Made by a program: the position numbers and the translations under genes. This document shows positions 25,949 to 34,572 of a stretch of 64,000 nucleotides of DNA, in pieces (positions within the stretch are counted from its first letter, which is position 1; every line of letters starts with the position of its first letter). The stretch comes from Lacinutrix venerupis (GTDB lineage Bacteria; Bacteroidota; Bacteroidia; Flavobacteriales; Flavobacteriaceae): positions 288,832-352,831 of the forward strand of contig NZ_RCCH01000004.1 in assembly GCF_003663945.1 (NCBI RefSeq). Direction: 5' to 3'. Below the pieces are notes generated by a model. That model was not told the DNA's origin. It ran no database searches and saw only the letters and a program-made list of their open reading frames with translations.

Positions 25949-26320
25949 ATTTTGATAAAAAGTCAATCCGTTATTATCTAAATCGTAAAATGCAAATTCA
26001 CGTGTTTGCCAATCTGTTTTTTTTAAAACTGTCTTGTTATTAAAAACACCTCTAAATTTATATTCTTCATATAAATTTTCTAAATGTTCTGTAACGATGC
26101 GCAACATTGGCGTGTTGAAACCTGACTCCCATTCTTTTTCATCATGCCATTGTAAATGAATTTCTATGTTATCTCTTATAACACCTGCATACGTTGGGTT
26201 TTTAGAATCGTCTGCGAAGGCTATTTTAAACCCTAATTTTTTTACATAAAAAGTGAGTGCTTCTACTACATTTTTTACTGGTAAAATAGGATGAATTTGA
26301 TGCAATATTGGTTTTGGCAT
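25943..26320 (-). CDS. VOC-fold (glyoxalase/bleomycin-resistance-like) protein
   Basis: The 125-residue protein has the two beta-alpha-beta-beta-beta units of the vicinal-oxygen-chelate fold. HQIHPILPVKNVVEALTFYVKKLGFKIAFADD opens it and REFAFYDLDNNGLTFYQ closes it, the latter with the usual metal-ligand position near the end. Its substrate is unknown. It lies three bases after the upstream M28 peptidase start region on the same strand's downstream side, and the two read divergently in neither sense: the peptidase is upstream on the plus coordinate and separately started. Confidence 0.78.
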   Translation of the reverse strand: MPKPILHQIHPILPVKNVVEALTFYVKKLGFKIAFADDSKNPTYAGVIRDNIEIHLQWHDEKEWESGFNTPMLRIVTEHLENLYEEYKFRGVFNNKTVLKKTDWQTREFAFYDLDNNGLTFYQNL

Positions 26321-26323
26321 TAT

Positions 26324-27721
26324 TTAATTTTTTATCTCTTTTATATCGCTAATATTTGATGTACCATATTTATCGAACAAATAAATTAAGCTCGTCATGG
26401 TTGCTGCACCTAACTCTAACTCTCTTTTATTTACAGCATCAAACGTATCGTTTGCGGCATGATGATGATCAAAATAGCGTTGTGAGTCTGGACGTAGTCC
26501 TGCTAATACAATATTATCGTTTTTTAATGGCCCAATATCTGCGCCGCTATATCCTTTTTCAAAGTAATGAATTAAATAAGGTTTAAATAATGGTTCCCAA
26601 CTAAGTACTTTATTTAAGTTGGCTTCACTACAATCGAAACTAAAACCTCTTGGTGTAAATCCTCCTGAATCACTCTCTAAAGCAAAAACGTGATTTTCGT
26701 TTTTTCGTTTTGCTTCTTCGGCATATTTTTTACCGCCTCGTAAGCCGTTTTCTTCGTTCATAAATAAAACAACTCTTATGGTGCGTTTTGGTTTAATACC
26801 ACTTTCTTTTAACAATCGTAAAACATCCATAGATTGTACAACTCCTGCGCCATCATCATGAGAACCATCGCCCAAATCCCAAGAGTCTAAATGACCACCA
26901 ACTACCATATACTCGTTTGGAAACTGGCTTCCTGTAATTTCTCCTATGACGTTATATGATAATACATCGTCAAATTGTTTACAGTTTTGTTTAAAGTAAA
27001 ATTCTAAATTTTTATCGTTTTTTAGTGCTGCAGATAATGCATTTGCATCGTTTGTGCTTATTGCTGCGCTTGGTATGCGTTGGTTGTTTGGCAAATCTAG
27101 ATAGCCCATACTACCTGTATGTGGAAGGTTATCTTGACGTAGGTTTAATGATCTTACAATAACGCCAACTGCTCCTAGTTTTCCTGCTTCGTAAGCGCCT
27201 GCATATCTTTGTTTTGAGCAACCGCCATAGGCTTCGAAGGTGTGTATTAATTCTGGATTCATTGCGCCATTAAAAAATACTATTTTTCCTTTTACGCTTG
27301 TGCCTAGTTTTGCTAATTCTTCGAAGCTTTTTACTTCGACTACTTTTGCTTTTAAACCGTTGTTTGGTGTGGCAACAGAACCTCCTAAGGCGCAAATATT
27401 TACGTTTACTTGTTTTCCTAGTGTTGTAAAATAGCCTACTTCTTTTTCGCCACGTTCCCATTTTGGTACTATTACTTCTTGTAGCCATACTTTATCTAAA
27501 CCTAATTTTTGTAATTCGGTTTTTGTGTATTGCACTGCTTTTTCTGCATTTACAGAACCGGATAACCTACCGCCTATTTGGTTTGATAAATGGTCTAACC
27601 ACTGGTAAGCTTTACCGTTTGTTAGGGATTGACTGTAAATGGTTTTTAGGGTTTCTTTATCGGTTTGCGCGATTACATTTACTGATAAAAATAGTGCTGC
27701 AATTATAAGTCTTAGTTTCAT
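26324..27721 (-). CDS. Secreted M28 family metallopeptidase
   Basis: The 465-residue protein has a signal peptide (about 1-18, NVIAQ) and an M28 aminopeptidase/carboxypeptidase-Q-type fold with an inserted PA domain (about 110-240). The di-zinc site is visible as GGHLDSWDLGDGSHDDGAG with its H and D ligands. MNEENGLRGG carries the general-base glutamate, LESDSGGF the next aspartate, and FDHHHAANDTFD the last histidine. It is likely periplasmic or exported, degrading peptides. Its start codon is preceded by the unusual element at 27722-27824. Confidence 0.9.
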   Translation of the reverse strand: MKLRLIIAALFLSVNVIAQTDKETLKTIYSQSLTNGKAYQWLDHLSNQIGGRLSGSVNAEKAVQYTKTELQKLGLDKVWLQEVIVPKWERGEKEVGYFTTLGKQVNVNICALGGSVATPNNGLKAKVVEVKSFEELAKLGTSVKGKIVFFNGAMNPELIHTFEAYGGCSKQRYAGAYEAGKLGAVGVIVRSLNLRQDNLPHTGSMGYLDLPNNQRIPSAAISTNDANALSAALKNDKNLEFYFKQNCKQFDDVLSYNVIGEITGSQFPNEYMVVGGHLDSWDLGDGSHDDGAGVVQSMDVLRLLKESGIKPKRTIRVVLFMNEENGLRGGKKYAEEAKRKNENHVFALESDSGGFTPRGFSFDCSEANLNKVLSWEPLFKPYLIHYFEKGYSGADIGPLKNDNIVLAGLRPDSQRYFDHHHAANDTFDAVNKRELELGAATMTSLIYLFDKYGTSNISDIKEIKN

Positions 27722-27824
27722 GTTGTGTGCGTTAGCGATTGTAATGGCATCCTTTTTTTTGCTGCCGTATATGGCAAAAAAAAGATATAATGGAAAGCGC
27801 GACCTTTAGGTAACGCCCAAAATG
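27722..27824 (-). repeat. Composite intergenic element with T8/A8 hairpin
   Basis: On the minus strand this reads GGGCGTTACC, then GTCGCGCTTTCC, then TTTTTTTTGC and its inverted copy GCAAAAAAAA around 11 bases, then AATCGCTAACGC. It is much more GC-rich in patches than its surroundings. It resembles an intergenic sequence that I recall from many flavobacterial genomes, but I cannot verify this here. The hairpin arms are 27753-27762 and 27774-27783. Confidence 0.45.
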
Positions 27825-28703
27825 TTATTCGTTATTTAATTGTTGACGGTATAAATCTATATTTGCTTTTGTTTTTTCGTCTAATTCTGGTTCTTGGATA
27901 TCGTCGTACTTTTTTAGTGTCTCGTATAGAATTGTTGCTACGGCTAATCTTGCTGCTGGTTTATTGTCTGCCGGTATATTAAACCATGGTGCGTGGGCTT
28001 TTGATGTTCTATTTATGGCGTCTTGGTAGCAGAATATGTAATCGTCCCATAATTTTCGCTCTTTTAAGTCTCCGGCTGAGAATTTCCAGTTTTTTTCTTT
28101 TAAATCTAAACGACGTAGTAGTCTGTTTTTTTGTTCTTCTTTAGAGAGATTCATAAAAAACTTAAATATTACGGTTCCGTTTTCTACGAGGTGTTTTTCG
28201 AAGTTATTTATTTGCTCGAAACGTTTATCCCAGAAGGCTTCGTTTACATCCTCTACAGTATTTACATTTGGTAGGTTTTCGCCTAAAATATAGCTAGGAT
28301 GTACTCTTGTAACTAATACATTTTCGTAGTGTGTACGGTTGTGTACTCCAAATTTGCCACGTGCTGGTAATGCGATATAGTGCCTCCATAAATAATCGTG
28401 TTTTAATTCTAATGTGGTTGGTACTTTAAAGCTCATGACCTCGACACCGCGTGCATTAAAATCTTTAAATACTTCGCGTATTAAACTGTCTTTTCCTGAG
28501 GTATCCATACCTTGTAAACATACTAATACTGAATATTTGCCGTGTGCGTATAGCGTGTCTTGAAGCTTACCTAGTTTTTTTCGTACTTTTTTTAGCTTGT
28601 CTTTTACTTCGTCATCTTTTTCTTCTAAATCTAATAGTGTTGGTAGATTAGACAGTTCTATTTTTGATGTTATTATGTGGTCTTTTATATTAATGTCTTT
28701 CAT
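27825..28703 (-). CDS. Polyphosphate kinase 2 family phosphotransferase
   Basis: The 292-residue protein is a one-domain PPK2, which moves phosphate between polyphosphate and nucleoside phosphates. The P-loop is LQGMDTSGKDSLIREVF (63-79). PARGKFGVHNRTHYENVLVTRVHP is the lid and Walker-B region, and FFMNLSKEEQKNRLLRR the basic helix. The length fits the class that phosphorylates AMP or ADP. The subclass, and so the preferred nucleotide, cannot be fixed by eye. It appears monocistronic. Confidence 0.9.
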   Translation of the reverse strand: MKDINIKDHIITSKIELSNLPTLLDLEEKDDEVKDKLKKVRKKLGKLQDTLYAHGKYSVLVCLQGMDTSGKDSLIREVFKDFNARGVEVMSFKVPTTLELKHDYLWRHYIALPARGKFGVHNRTHYENVLVTRVHPSYILGENLPNVNTVEDVNEAFWDKRFEQINNFEKHLVENGTVIFKFFMNLSKEEQKNRLLRRLDLKEKNWKFSAGDLKERKLWDDYIFCYQDAINRTSKAHAPWFNIPADNKPAARLAVATILYETLKKYDDIQEPELDEKTKANIDLYRQQLNNE

Positions 28704-28805
28704 AAATTAATTTTAAGCTTAAATATACGCAATGCGTTTTGTTATTAAAAGTAATAATTATTTTAAGGTTTTTAAATTGTTAGTGGCTTATCATTGTTTT
28801 TAAAA

Positions 28806-28840
28806 CAAAAAAACCAATCGTTTTATTAGATTGGTTTTTG
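28806..28840 (-). terminator. Terminator of the five-gene envelope operon
   Basis: On the minus strand AAAAACCAATC pairs with GATTGGTTTTT and a T run follows; it lies just after the sigma-54 activator gene. Confidence 0.75.
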
Positions 28841-28862
28841 TTATAATACGTTTTGTTTGTGT

Positions 28863-30026
28863 TTACTTGCTTGCAAATAGTTTTACGTCTTGCTCGCTAA
28901 CTTCTGCGCCGCCTAAAATTATTAAGCGTTCTACAACGTTACGTAACTCGCGTATATTACCTGTCCAGTCGTATTCTTGTAATAATTTTATAGCTTTTTC
29001 TGAAAATGTTTTTAGTGCTGTGCCTTGCTCGGCAGAGATTTTTTTTGCGAAATGGTTTATTAGTAATGGTATATCTCCACGCCTATCGTTTAACGCTGGA
29101 ACTTTTACTAATATGACGGCTAATCTATGGTATAAGTCTTCTCGAAATTTACCGTCTTCTATTTCCTTTTTTAGGTTTTTATTGGTTGCTGCTACTACAC
29201 GAACGTCTACTTTAATATCTTTATCACTACCTACACGTTGTATACGGCTTTCTTGTAAGGCGCGTAATACTTTTGCTTGGGCAGATAGACTCATGTCTCC
29301 TATTTCGTCTAGAAATATTGTGCCTCCATTTGCGGCTTCAAATTTTCCTGCTCTGTCTTTTGCTGCACTTGTAAATGCGCCTTTTACGTGACCAAACAAT
29401 TCACTTTCTATAAGCTCGCTAGGTATTGCGGCACAATTTACCTCTATCATTGGGCCTTTAGCACGATCACTTTTTTGGTGTAACCAATGTGCTACCAATT
29501 CTTTTCCTGTACCATTTGGTCCTGTTATTAATACTCGAGCATCTGTTGGCGCTACTTTGTCTATTATGCTTTTAATTTGTGATATGGCGTCGCTTTCGCC
29601 TACCATTTCGTACTTTTTGCTAACTTTCTTTTTTAAGATTTTGTTTTCTACAAAAAGTTCTTTTCTATCTAAAGCATTGCGTACTGTGTTTAATAGCCTG
29701 TTTAAATCTGGTGGTTTTGATATATAATCAAAAGCACCTAAACGCATAGTATTTACTGCTGTATCTAAATCGCCATGCCCAGATATCATGACCATTGGTA
29801 TTTCTGGTTTTATTTTTTTTGCTGCTTCAAGTACCTCAACACCATCCATTTTTGGCATTTTAATATCGCAAAGCACTAAATCGTAATCCTCTTTTTTTAT
29901 TTTATCGATACCTGCCAAACCGTCTTCAGCTTCAAAAACTTCATATTTATCGTTTTCTTCAGAAAGAATTTTTACTAAAACTCTTCTAATTGCTGCTTCG
30001 TCTTCTATTACTAAAATTTTTGACAT
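28863..30026 (-). CDS. Sigma-54 activator, response-regulator type, lacking a DNA-binding domain
   Basis: The 387-residue protein has a receiver domain (1-120) with phospho-acceptor D54 (VLCDIKMPKMDG). A sigma-54-interacting AAA+ domain follows at about 140-375. Walker A is ITGPNGTGKE (167-176), Walker B is FLDEIGD (238-244), the sigma-54 loop is GAFTSA (216-221; the consensus is GAFTGA), and the arginine finger lies in REDLYHRL. NtrC-class proteins normally continue for about 60-80 residues with a Fis-type helix-turn-helix. This one stops 28 residues after NIRELRN. It probably acts from solution like other DNA-binding-deficient activators. No kinase is adjacent. Its start overlaps the preceding stop by one base (TAATG). 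Confidence 0.9.
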   Translation of the reverse strand: MSKILVIEDEAAIRRVLVKILSEENDKYEVFEAEDGLAGIDKIKKEDYDLVLCDIKMPKMDGVEVLEAAKKIKPEIPMVMISGHGDLDTAVNTMRLGAFDYISKPPDLNRLLNTVRNALDRKELFVENKILKKKVSKKYEMVGESDAISQIKSIIDKVAPTDARVLITGPNGTGKELVAHWLHQKSDRAKGPMIEVNCAAIPSELIESELFGHVKGAFTSAAKDRAGKFEAANGGTIFLDEIGDMSLSAQAKVLRALQESRIQRVGSDKDIKVDVRVVAATNKNLKKEIEDGKFREDLYHRLAVILVKVPALNDRRGDIPLLINHFAKKISAEQGTALKTFSEKAIKLLQEYDWTGNIRELRNVVERLIILGGAEVSEQDVKLFASK

Positions 30027-30910
30027 TATATTTTAAATTTAATCCCTGTTCTTAAATAAAACGCATTTACTTTATCTAGTCTATAAATATCGTCTCTATT
30101 ATTATCTCTTAATCTATTACTCATGCTTATTGTATGGCCGGTATATGCATACCATATTAAATGGTCTGTAAAACAATACTCGTAACCCAAACCTGCTACA
30201 ATAACTGATAACGATATATTTTCTGCTTGATTGCCATCTAACACAATATTATCTTGGATATTAGCAAAATAACCATCTATACCAACAAAGGTTTGAACTA
30301 TATTACGCTCGTTAAAAAAATATTTAACATTGGTTTTTGGCACACCTAAATTAAAAGACCAATTTTCGTTTACACGCCTGTAATAACTAATAAAAGGTAA
30401 TGGTAATGGAATTCCTGTAGTACTATTATAGGTTAAACCTAAAATTAGACGGTATGGTCTTTTTAAAGATTCTTCTTTAGTTCTATCTTTTATTGCATAA
30501 ACTCCACCATTTAAAAAGAAGTCGTCTCCAGATAATTTATGTGTTAATGTTGAAGCTATTCTTGGCGATAATTTAGCTCCTAATCTCCAATCGTTATTTA
30601 ATTTAAAAGTATAACCTATATTTAAATCTATTACATGTAAGCGGTTTAAATTAGATATATCAAAAGGATAGTTATCTTCCAAATTTAAAGCAATCCTGCT
30701 ATATTCTCCACCAACCACTAGATAGCAGTCTGTTTGTGTTTTTATAGGATAATTAATTAGAGCTCTAAATCTATTAAAATTGTCTTCGGATTTACTTTTA
30801 GGTATATATGAATATTCTAAACGTGCCAAATCTGTAAGTTGGGCATGAGTATTTTGAAATACTAAAATTAATAATACTATAATAACACATTTAGCAGTAT
30901 GCCTATTCAT
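30026..30910 (-). CDS. Outer-membrane beta-barrel protein (DUF6268-like)
   Basis: The 294-residue protein has a signal peptide ending about residue 23 (TQAQ-like NTHAQ) and then continuous alternating beta strands: NRFRALINYPI, HVIDLNIGYTFKLNNDWRLGAKLSPRI, and a terminal strand LRTGIKFKI ending in a hydrophobic residue as barrels do. I associate it with the DUF6268 group of Bacteroidota barrels. It is translationally coupled to the downstream sigma-54 activator, so outer-membrane state and activator production are linked at least by transcription. Confidence 0.75.
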   Translation of the reverse strand: MNRHTAKCVIIVLLILVFQNTHAQLTDLARLEYSYIPKSKSEDNFNRFRALINYPIKTQTDCYLVVGGEYSRIALNLEDNYPFDISNLNRLHVIDLNIGYTFKLNNDWRLGAKLSPRIASTLTHKLSGDDFFLNGGVYAIKDRTKEESLKRPYRLILGLTYNSTTGIPLPLPFISYYRRVNENWSFNLGVPKTNVKYFFNERNIVQTFVGIDGYFANIQDNIVLDGNQAENISLSVIVAGLGYEYCFTDHLIWYAYTGHTISMSNRLRDNNRDDIYRLDKVNAFYLRTGIKFKI

Positions 30911-30920
30911 ATATTGTTTT

Positions 30921-31877
30921 TTATTTTTTTGAATTCATTGTTAATTGGACATCATCATTTTCTTTCTGAATAATATGAATATCTCGTTGTGGAAACGGAA
31001 TACTAATATTATTTTCTCTAAACAATTTGTCTATTGCAAAACGTATTTCGCTTTTTGGTATTCTTGCATTAAAACTATCTTCTACTGTAAATGCTACTCT
31101 AAAATCTAAAGAACTTTCTCCAAAGTTCATAAAAACAACACTTGGTGGTGGATTTTTAAAAACCAACTTTGAAGATTTTGCTGCATCTATTAAAAGCTTT
31201 TTAACTAACTGTACATCACTACCATACGCAACACCAACGTCTACACTTTCTCTAGTAGAAGATCCGTTTTGAGTCCAATTATACAAACTATTTGTGAGAT
31301 ATAAGTGATTAGGAATGATTAAGACCTTATTATCTATCGTTACAGCACGTGTTGTTCTTAATTTTATTTCTTCTACTCTTCCTACCTTACCTTCTATTTC
31401 TATAATATCTCCTACATGAACAGATTGATCTACTAAAATAAATACTCCAGATATAATATCTTGAAATAAAGTTTGAAGTGCCAAACCAATACCTATTAAC
31501 AGTGCTGCTGATGCAGCAAAAACCGCTGTTATATCTATACCTAAAGAACTTATAGCTACTAAGAAAACAATAATATATATAAGCCATCTTCCAAAAGAAA
31601 AAACAGTATTAAATTTTGCTTTATCGCTATCTGGCATTTTGCGAGTAAGCAATTTCTTAGCCCAACGTAATACATAAGTTGTTAAAATTAAAACTAGAAT
31701 TAACAGTAATATGTATTTTACTTTTAATTCTCCAGTAGTCTTGCCATCTACATCTTTAAATGTATACAATACTTTATTTAGAAAATCTATAAAGGTCTCC
31801 CAAGCGCTACTTTCTGCAATAACCTCTCCTACTTCTTCTACGGTATTTTCTATTTTATCTTTAACCTTATCTTGCAT
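30921..31877 (-). CDS. MscS-family mechanosensitive channel
   Basis: The 318-residue protein has a cytosolic amphipathic N-terminus, two to three membrane helices (about 50-160) and the pore-lining glycine/alanine-rich helix FAASAALLIGIGLALQTLFQ. The MscS beta domain follows (GVFILVDQSVHVGDIIEIEGKVGRVEEIKLRTT) and then the C-terminal alpha/beta domain. It should release solutes on osmotic downshock. It sits in the middle of a five-gene operon, two bases after the ABC permease and ten before the barrel gene. Confidence 0.92.
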   Translation of the reverse strand: MQDKVKDKIENTVEEVGEVIAESSAWETFIDFLNKVLYTFKDVDGKTTGELKVKYILLLILVLILTTYVLRWAKKLLTRKMPDSDKAKFNTVFSFGRWLIYIIVFLVAISSLGIDITAVFAASAALLIGIGLALQTLFQDIISGVFILVDQSVHVGDIIEIEGKVGRVEEIKLRTTRAVTIDNKVLIIPNHLYLTNSLYNWTQNGSSTRESVDVGVAYGSDVQLVKKLLIDAAKSSKLVFKNPPPSVVFMNFGESSLDFRVAFTVEDSFNARIPKSEIRFAIDKLFRENNISIPFPQRDIHIIQKENDDVQLTMNSKK

Positions 31878-31879
31878 CT

Positions 31880-33214
31880 TTAATATTTAATCCATTTTAA
31901 AAGTTCTTTATATGTTGGTTTTTTTCCATACATTAAAATACCTACTCGATAAATTTTTGAAGCCAACCAAATGGTAAACATAAATGTACCAATTAATATT
32001 AACAAAGAAAGAATTTGTTGCCAAATTGGTACTCCAAAAGGAATACGCATTAACATAACAACTGGAGAAGTAAAAGGGATAAATGAAAATATGGTTGCTA
32101 CTGTTCCATGAGGATCTTCTATTACTGTAAAACCACCAACATAAACAGATAATATTAAAGGCATTATTATTGGCAACATAAATTGTTGCGTATCGGTTTC
32201 ATTATCTACTGCTGCACCAATAGCAGCATATAAAGAACTATATAATAAATAACCGCTAATAAAAAAGAATAGAAATGCAATAATTAAATTTACTAAAGGC
32301 ATATTAAAAAATGCATTAATAAATAATTGAGCATCTGCATTAGCATCTGGATTTTGCATAGCTTGCGATACTAATTCTTGTTGCGGTGTATTTATTTGAC
32401 TAAAATCAATATCAAAAATTATAGAAGCTATTACCATAAGAATGCTTCCTAAAATTAACCAAATACCAAATTGAGTTATACCAGCTAATGTTGTACCTAC
32501 AATTTTACCTAACATAAGTTGTATAGGTTTAACCGATGATATAATGACTTCTATTATTCTACTTGTTTTTTCTTCTATTACAGAGCGCATTATCATGTTA
32601 CCATAAATTATAATAAACATGAAGAGTAAGTATCCTGCTGCACCACCAAAAATTAGTTTAACTACACTGTCTGCTTTAGAAGTTTTTTCTCCTGTAAAAT
32701 TTTCTTGGTTTATTGTTACATTAACTTCAGATGTTCTTAATGTATTAATATTAACGCCTTTGCTTTCAAGATTAATTTCTTTAAGGCGTTTTTCTATTTT
32801 ATGCTCTAATGCAGAAATTATACTAAGCGAAGGTGTCTCTGTAGAATAAAATTGTACCTCTACATTTATATTCTCACTTGCTTCAACATCTCCTGTTTTT
32901 GTAGTAAAATTAGAGATATAAAGTAAGCCGTAATCCTCTTGTTCTTCAACAATTATCTTTGCGTTTTCTAAAGTAACATCTTTTAAAATATTATACTTAA
33001 CAAATTCTTTATCTAAAAATATAGATTCAATTTTTCCGGACTGATCTAAAACAGATATATTTTTTTGTTTATTATTATTTACTTGCGACAAGTAGGCTAC
33101 TACAGAAAATAAAGCAATCATAATTAACGGACTTAAAAAAGTCATAACTATAAACGCTTTATTTCTAACTTTAGTTAGATATTCTCTTTTTATTATTAGT
33201 GGTAGATGATTCAT
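31880..33214 (-). CDS. ABC-2 type permease (NatB-like)
   Basis: The 444-residue protein starts LIIKREYLTKVRNKAFIVMTFLSPLIMI, the first helix of NatB/ABC-2 permeases. A large extracytoplasmic domain (about 45-180) follows, and then six helices with VIEEKTSRIIEVIISSVKPIQLMLGKI as the coupling segment. The pair with the ATPase five bases upstream is a NatAB-type exporter. Sodium export is known for NatAB of Bacillus; for Bacteroidota members the substrate is not established. Confidence 0.87.
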   Translation of the reverse strand: MNHLPLIIKREYLTKVRNKAFIVMTFLSPLIMIALFSVVAYLSQVNNNKQKNISVLDQSGKIESIFLDKEFVKYNILKDVTLENAKIIVEEQEDYGLLYISNFTTKTGDVEASENINVEVQFYSTETPSLSIISALEHKIEKRLKEINLESKGVNINTLRTSEVNVTINQENFTGEKTSKADSVVKLIFGGAAGYLLFMFIIIYGNMIMRSVIEEKTSRIIEVIISSVKPIQLMLGKIVGTTLAGITQFGIWLILGSILMVIASIIFDIDFSQINTPQQELVSQAMQNPDANADAQLFINAFFNMPLVNLIIAFLFFFISGYLLYSSLYAAIGAAVDNETDTQQFMLPIIMPLILSVYVGGFTVIEDPHGTVATIFSFIPFTSPVVMLMRIPFGVPIWQQILSLLILIGTFMFTIWLASKIYRVGILMYGKKPTYKELLKWIKY

Positions 33215-33219
33215 AATCT

Positions 33220-34146
33220 TTAATTATTCTTTACAGCTTGAATAAATATATCACTTGCACTAGGTATTACTTCTACAAAATGAGAAACCTCTCCTTGTGT
33301 TGTTAAATAACTTAGTAAGTGATTTGCTGATTCGGCTTCTGGCAGTTTAACTTTTAGTTTTAATTCATTATTTAAACTTTTAAAATTTGCAGGAGAAACA
33401 ATAAATTTCTCTGAAAGAGATTGCTGCAACTGTAATGCATTATTAGTATTAATACCTACCTCGAAAGTATTAGATTTAAACTGTCTTTTTATATCTAATA
33501 AATTACCATCTATAATTTTATTCGATTTGTTAATTAAAGCTATATGATCGCATAACTCCTCGACAGATTCCATTCTATGTGTAGAGAAAATAACAGTAGC
33601 TCCATTATCTCGAAGCCTTAAAATTTCATTTTTAATAATATCTGCATTTATAGGATCAAATCCTGAGAAAGGCTCATCAAAAATTAATAGTTTTGGCTCG
33701 TGTAAAACTGTGACTACAAATTGAATTTTTTGTGCCATTCCTTTTGATAGCTCTTGAATTTTTTTATTCCACCAATCTCCAATTTCTAATCTTTCAAACC
33801 ATTGTAATAAACGCTTTTTAGCTACAGATTTTTCTAAGCCTTTAAGTTGTGCTAAATACAAAGCTTGTTCTCCTACTTTCATAGATTTATATAACCCACG
33901 CTCTTCTGGCAAATAACCAATATTTTGTATATGATGTCTTTGTAGAGGTTCTCCATCTAAAATTACCTTACCTTTATCTGGCATTGTAATTTGATTGATA
34001 ATTCGAATTAATGTTGTTTTACCTGCTCCGTTAGGTCCTAATAAACCAAAGATGCTTCCTTTTTCAACAGAAATAGAAACATTATTAAGTGCTGTAAAAT
34101 CTCCAAAATTTTTAGAAACTGATTGTGCTTCTAATAAGTTAGCCAT
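33220..34146 (-). CDS. ABC transporter ATP-binding protein (NatA-like)
   Basis: The 308-residue ATPase has Walker A GPNGAGKTTL, the Q-loop, signature LSKGMAQKIQ, Walker B LLIFDEPFSGFDP and H-loop STHRMESVEELC. A C-terminal accessory region of about 90 residues follows. It is the first gene of the minus-strand operon natA-natB-mscS-barrel-activator. The gaps are 5, 2 and 10 bases, and the last junction overlaps by 1 base. Confidence 0.9.
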   Translation of the reverse strand: MANLLEAQSVSKNFGDFTALNNVSISVEKGSIFGLLGPNGAGKTTLIRIINQITMPDKGKVILDGEPLQRHHIQNIGYLPEERGLYKSMKVGEQALYLAQLKGLEKSVAKKRLLQWFERLEIGDWWNKKIQELSKGMAQKIQFVVTVLHEPKLLIFDEPFSGFDPINADIIKNEILRLRDNGATVIFSTHRMESVEELCDHIALINKSNKIIDGNLLDIKRQFKSNTFEVGINTNNALQLQQSLSEKFIVSPANFKSLNNELKLKVKLPEAESANHLLSYLTTQGEVSHFVEVIPSASDIFIQAVKNN

Positions 34147-34365
34147 ATAGTATAGTTGTTACACCAAAAAATATTAAAACATTTGGTATTGTTGCCGTAA
34201 AGATAGAAAATGTAGAGTCTTATACTTACTGTTTTAAAATTTTTTAACGCTGTAAAAAAGATAAAACAAGTATTCATCTATGTTTTTATTATGTAAAACA
34301 ATAAAATACAATTGCTATAAACTTTAAAAATATTTTATTCTACTATTGTATTTAAACGTAATATT

Positions 34366-34467
34366 CTAAAAAACAAAACCCACCCTCTACGCAAATAAAG
34401 GATGGGAAAAAATTGCTATGAAAAAGAAAAATTACCATTGGCGCAAACCAATGATAAATCAAATATA
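34366..34467 (-). ncRNA. Small transcription unit 5
   Basis: On the minus strand a -7 box TATATTTG (34460-34467) precedes an RNA of about 88 nt. It has a 6-bp hairpin CATTGG-TTTGCG-CCAATG, the word CATAGCA and a terminator in which CCCATCC pairs with GGGTGGG (one G:U), followed by TTTTG and T6. The order of parts matches units 1, 2 and 4. It lies between dnaJ and the envelope operon with no other promoter visible. A 38-codon ORF exists on the opposite strand but lacks support. Confidence 0.5.
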
Positions 34468-34520
34468 CTATTTTTTGTTTAACTATTGGTTTTTAGAACA
34501 AATAACTTCTTTTTTTAACA

Positions 34521-34549
34521 AAAAAAATCTGTAAAAAATTACAGATTTT
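34521..34549 (-). terminator. Terminator of grpE-dnaJ
   Basis: On the minus strand AAAATCTGTAA and TTACAGATTTT form an 11-bp stem with T run, 24 bases after the dnaJ stop. Confidence 0.75.
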
Positions 34550-34572
34550 CTTATTTATTATATAAATACGTT

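Noticed and set aside
28831..29391. A 186-codon plus-strand ORF
   Set aside because: It is antisense to the conserved AAA+ domain of the sigma-54 activator and its composition is that of a shadow frame.
34418..34534. A 38-codon plus-strand ORF starting MKKKNYHWRKPMINQ
   Set aside because: It is antisense to the better-supported small RNA, has no promoter box, and its last codons lie in the dnaJ terminator. Its codons mirror the RNA hairpins. Conservation data could revive it.
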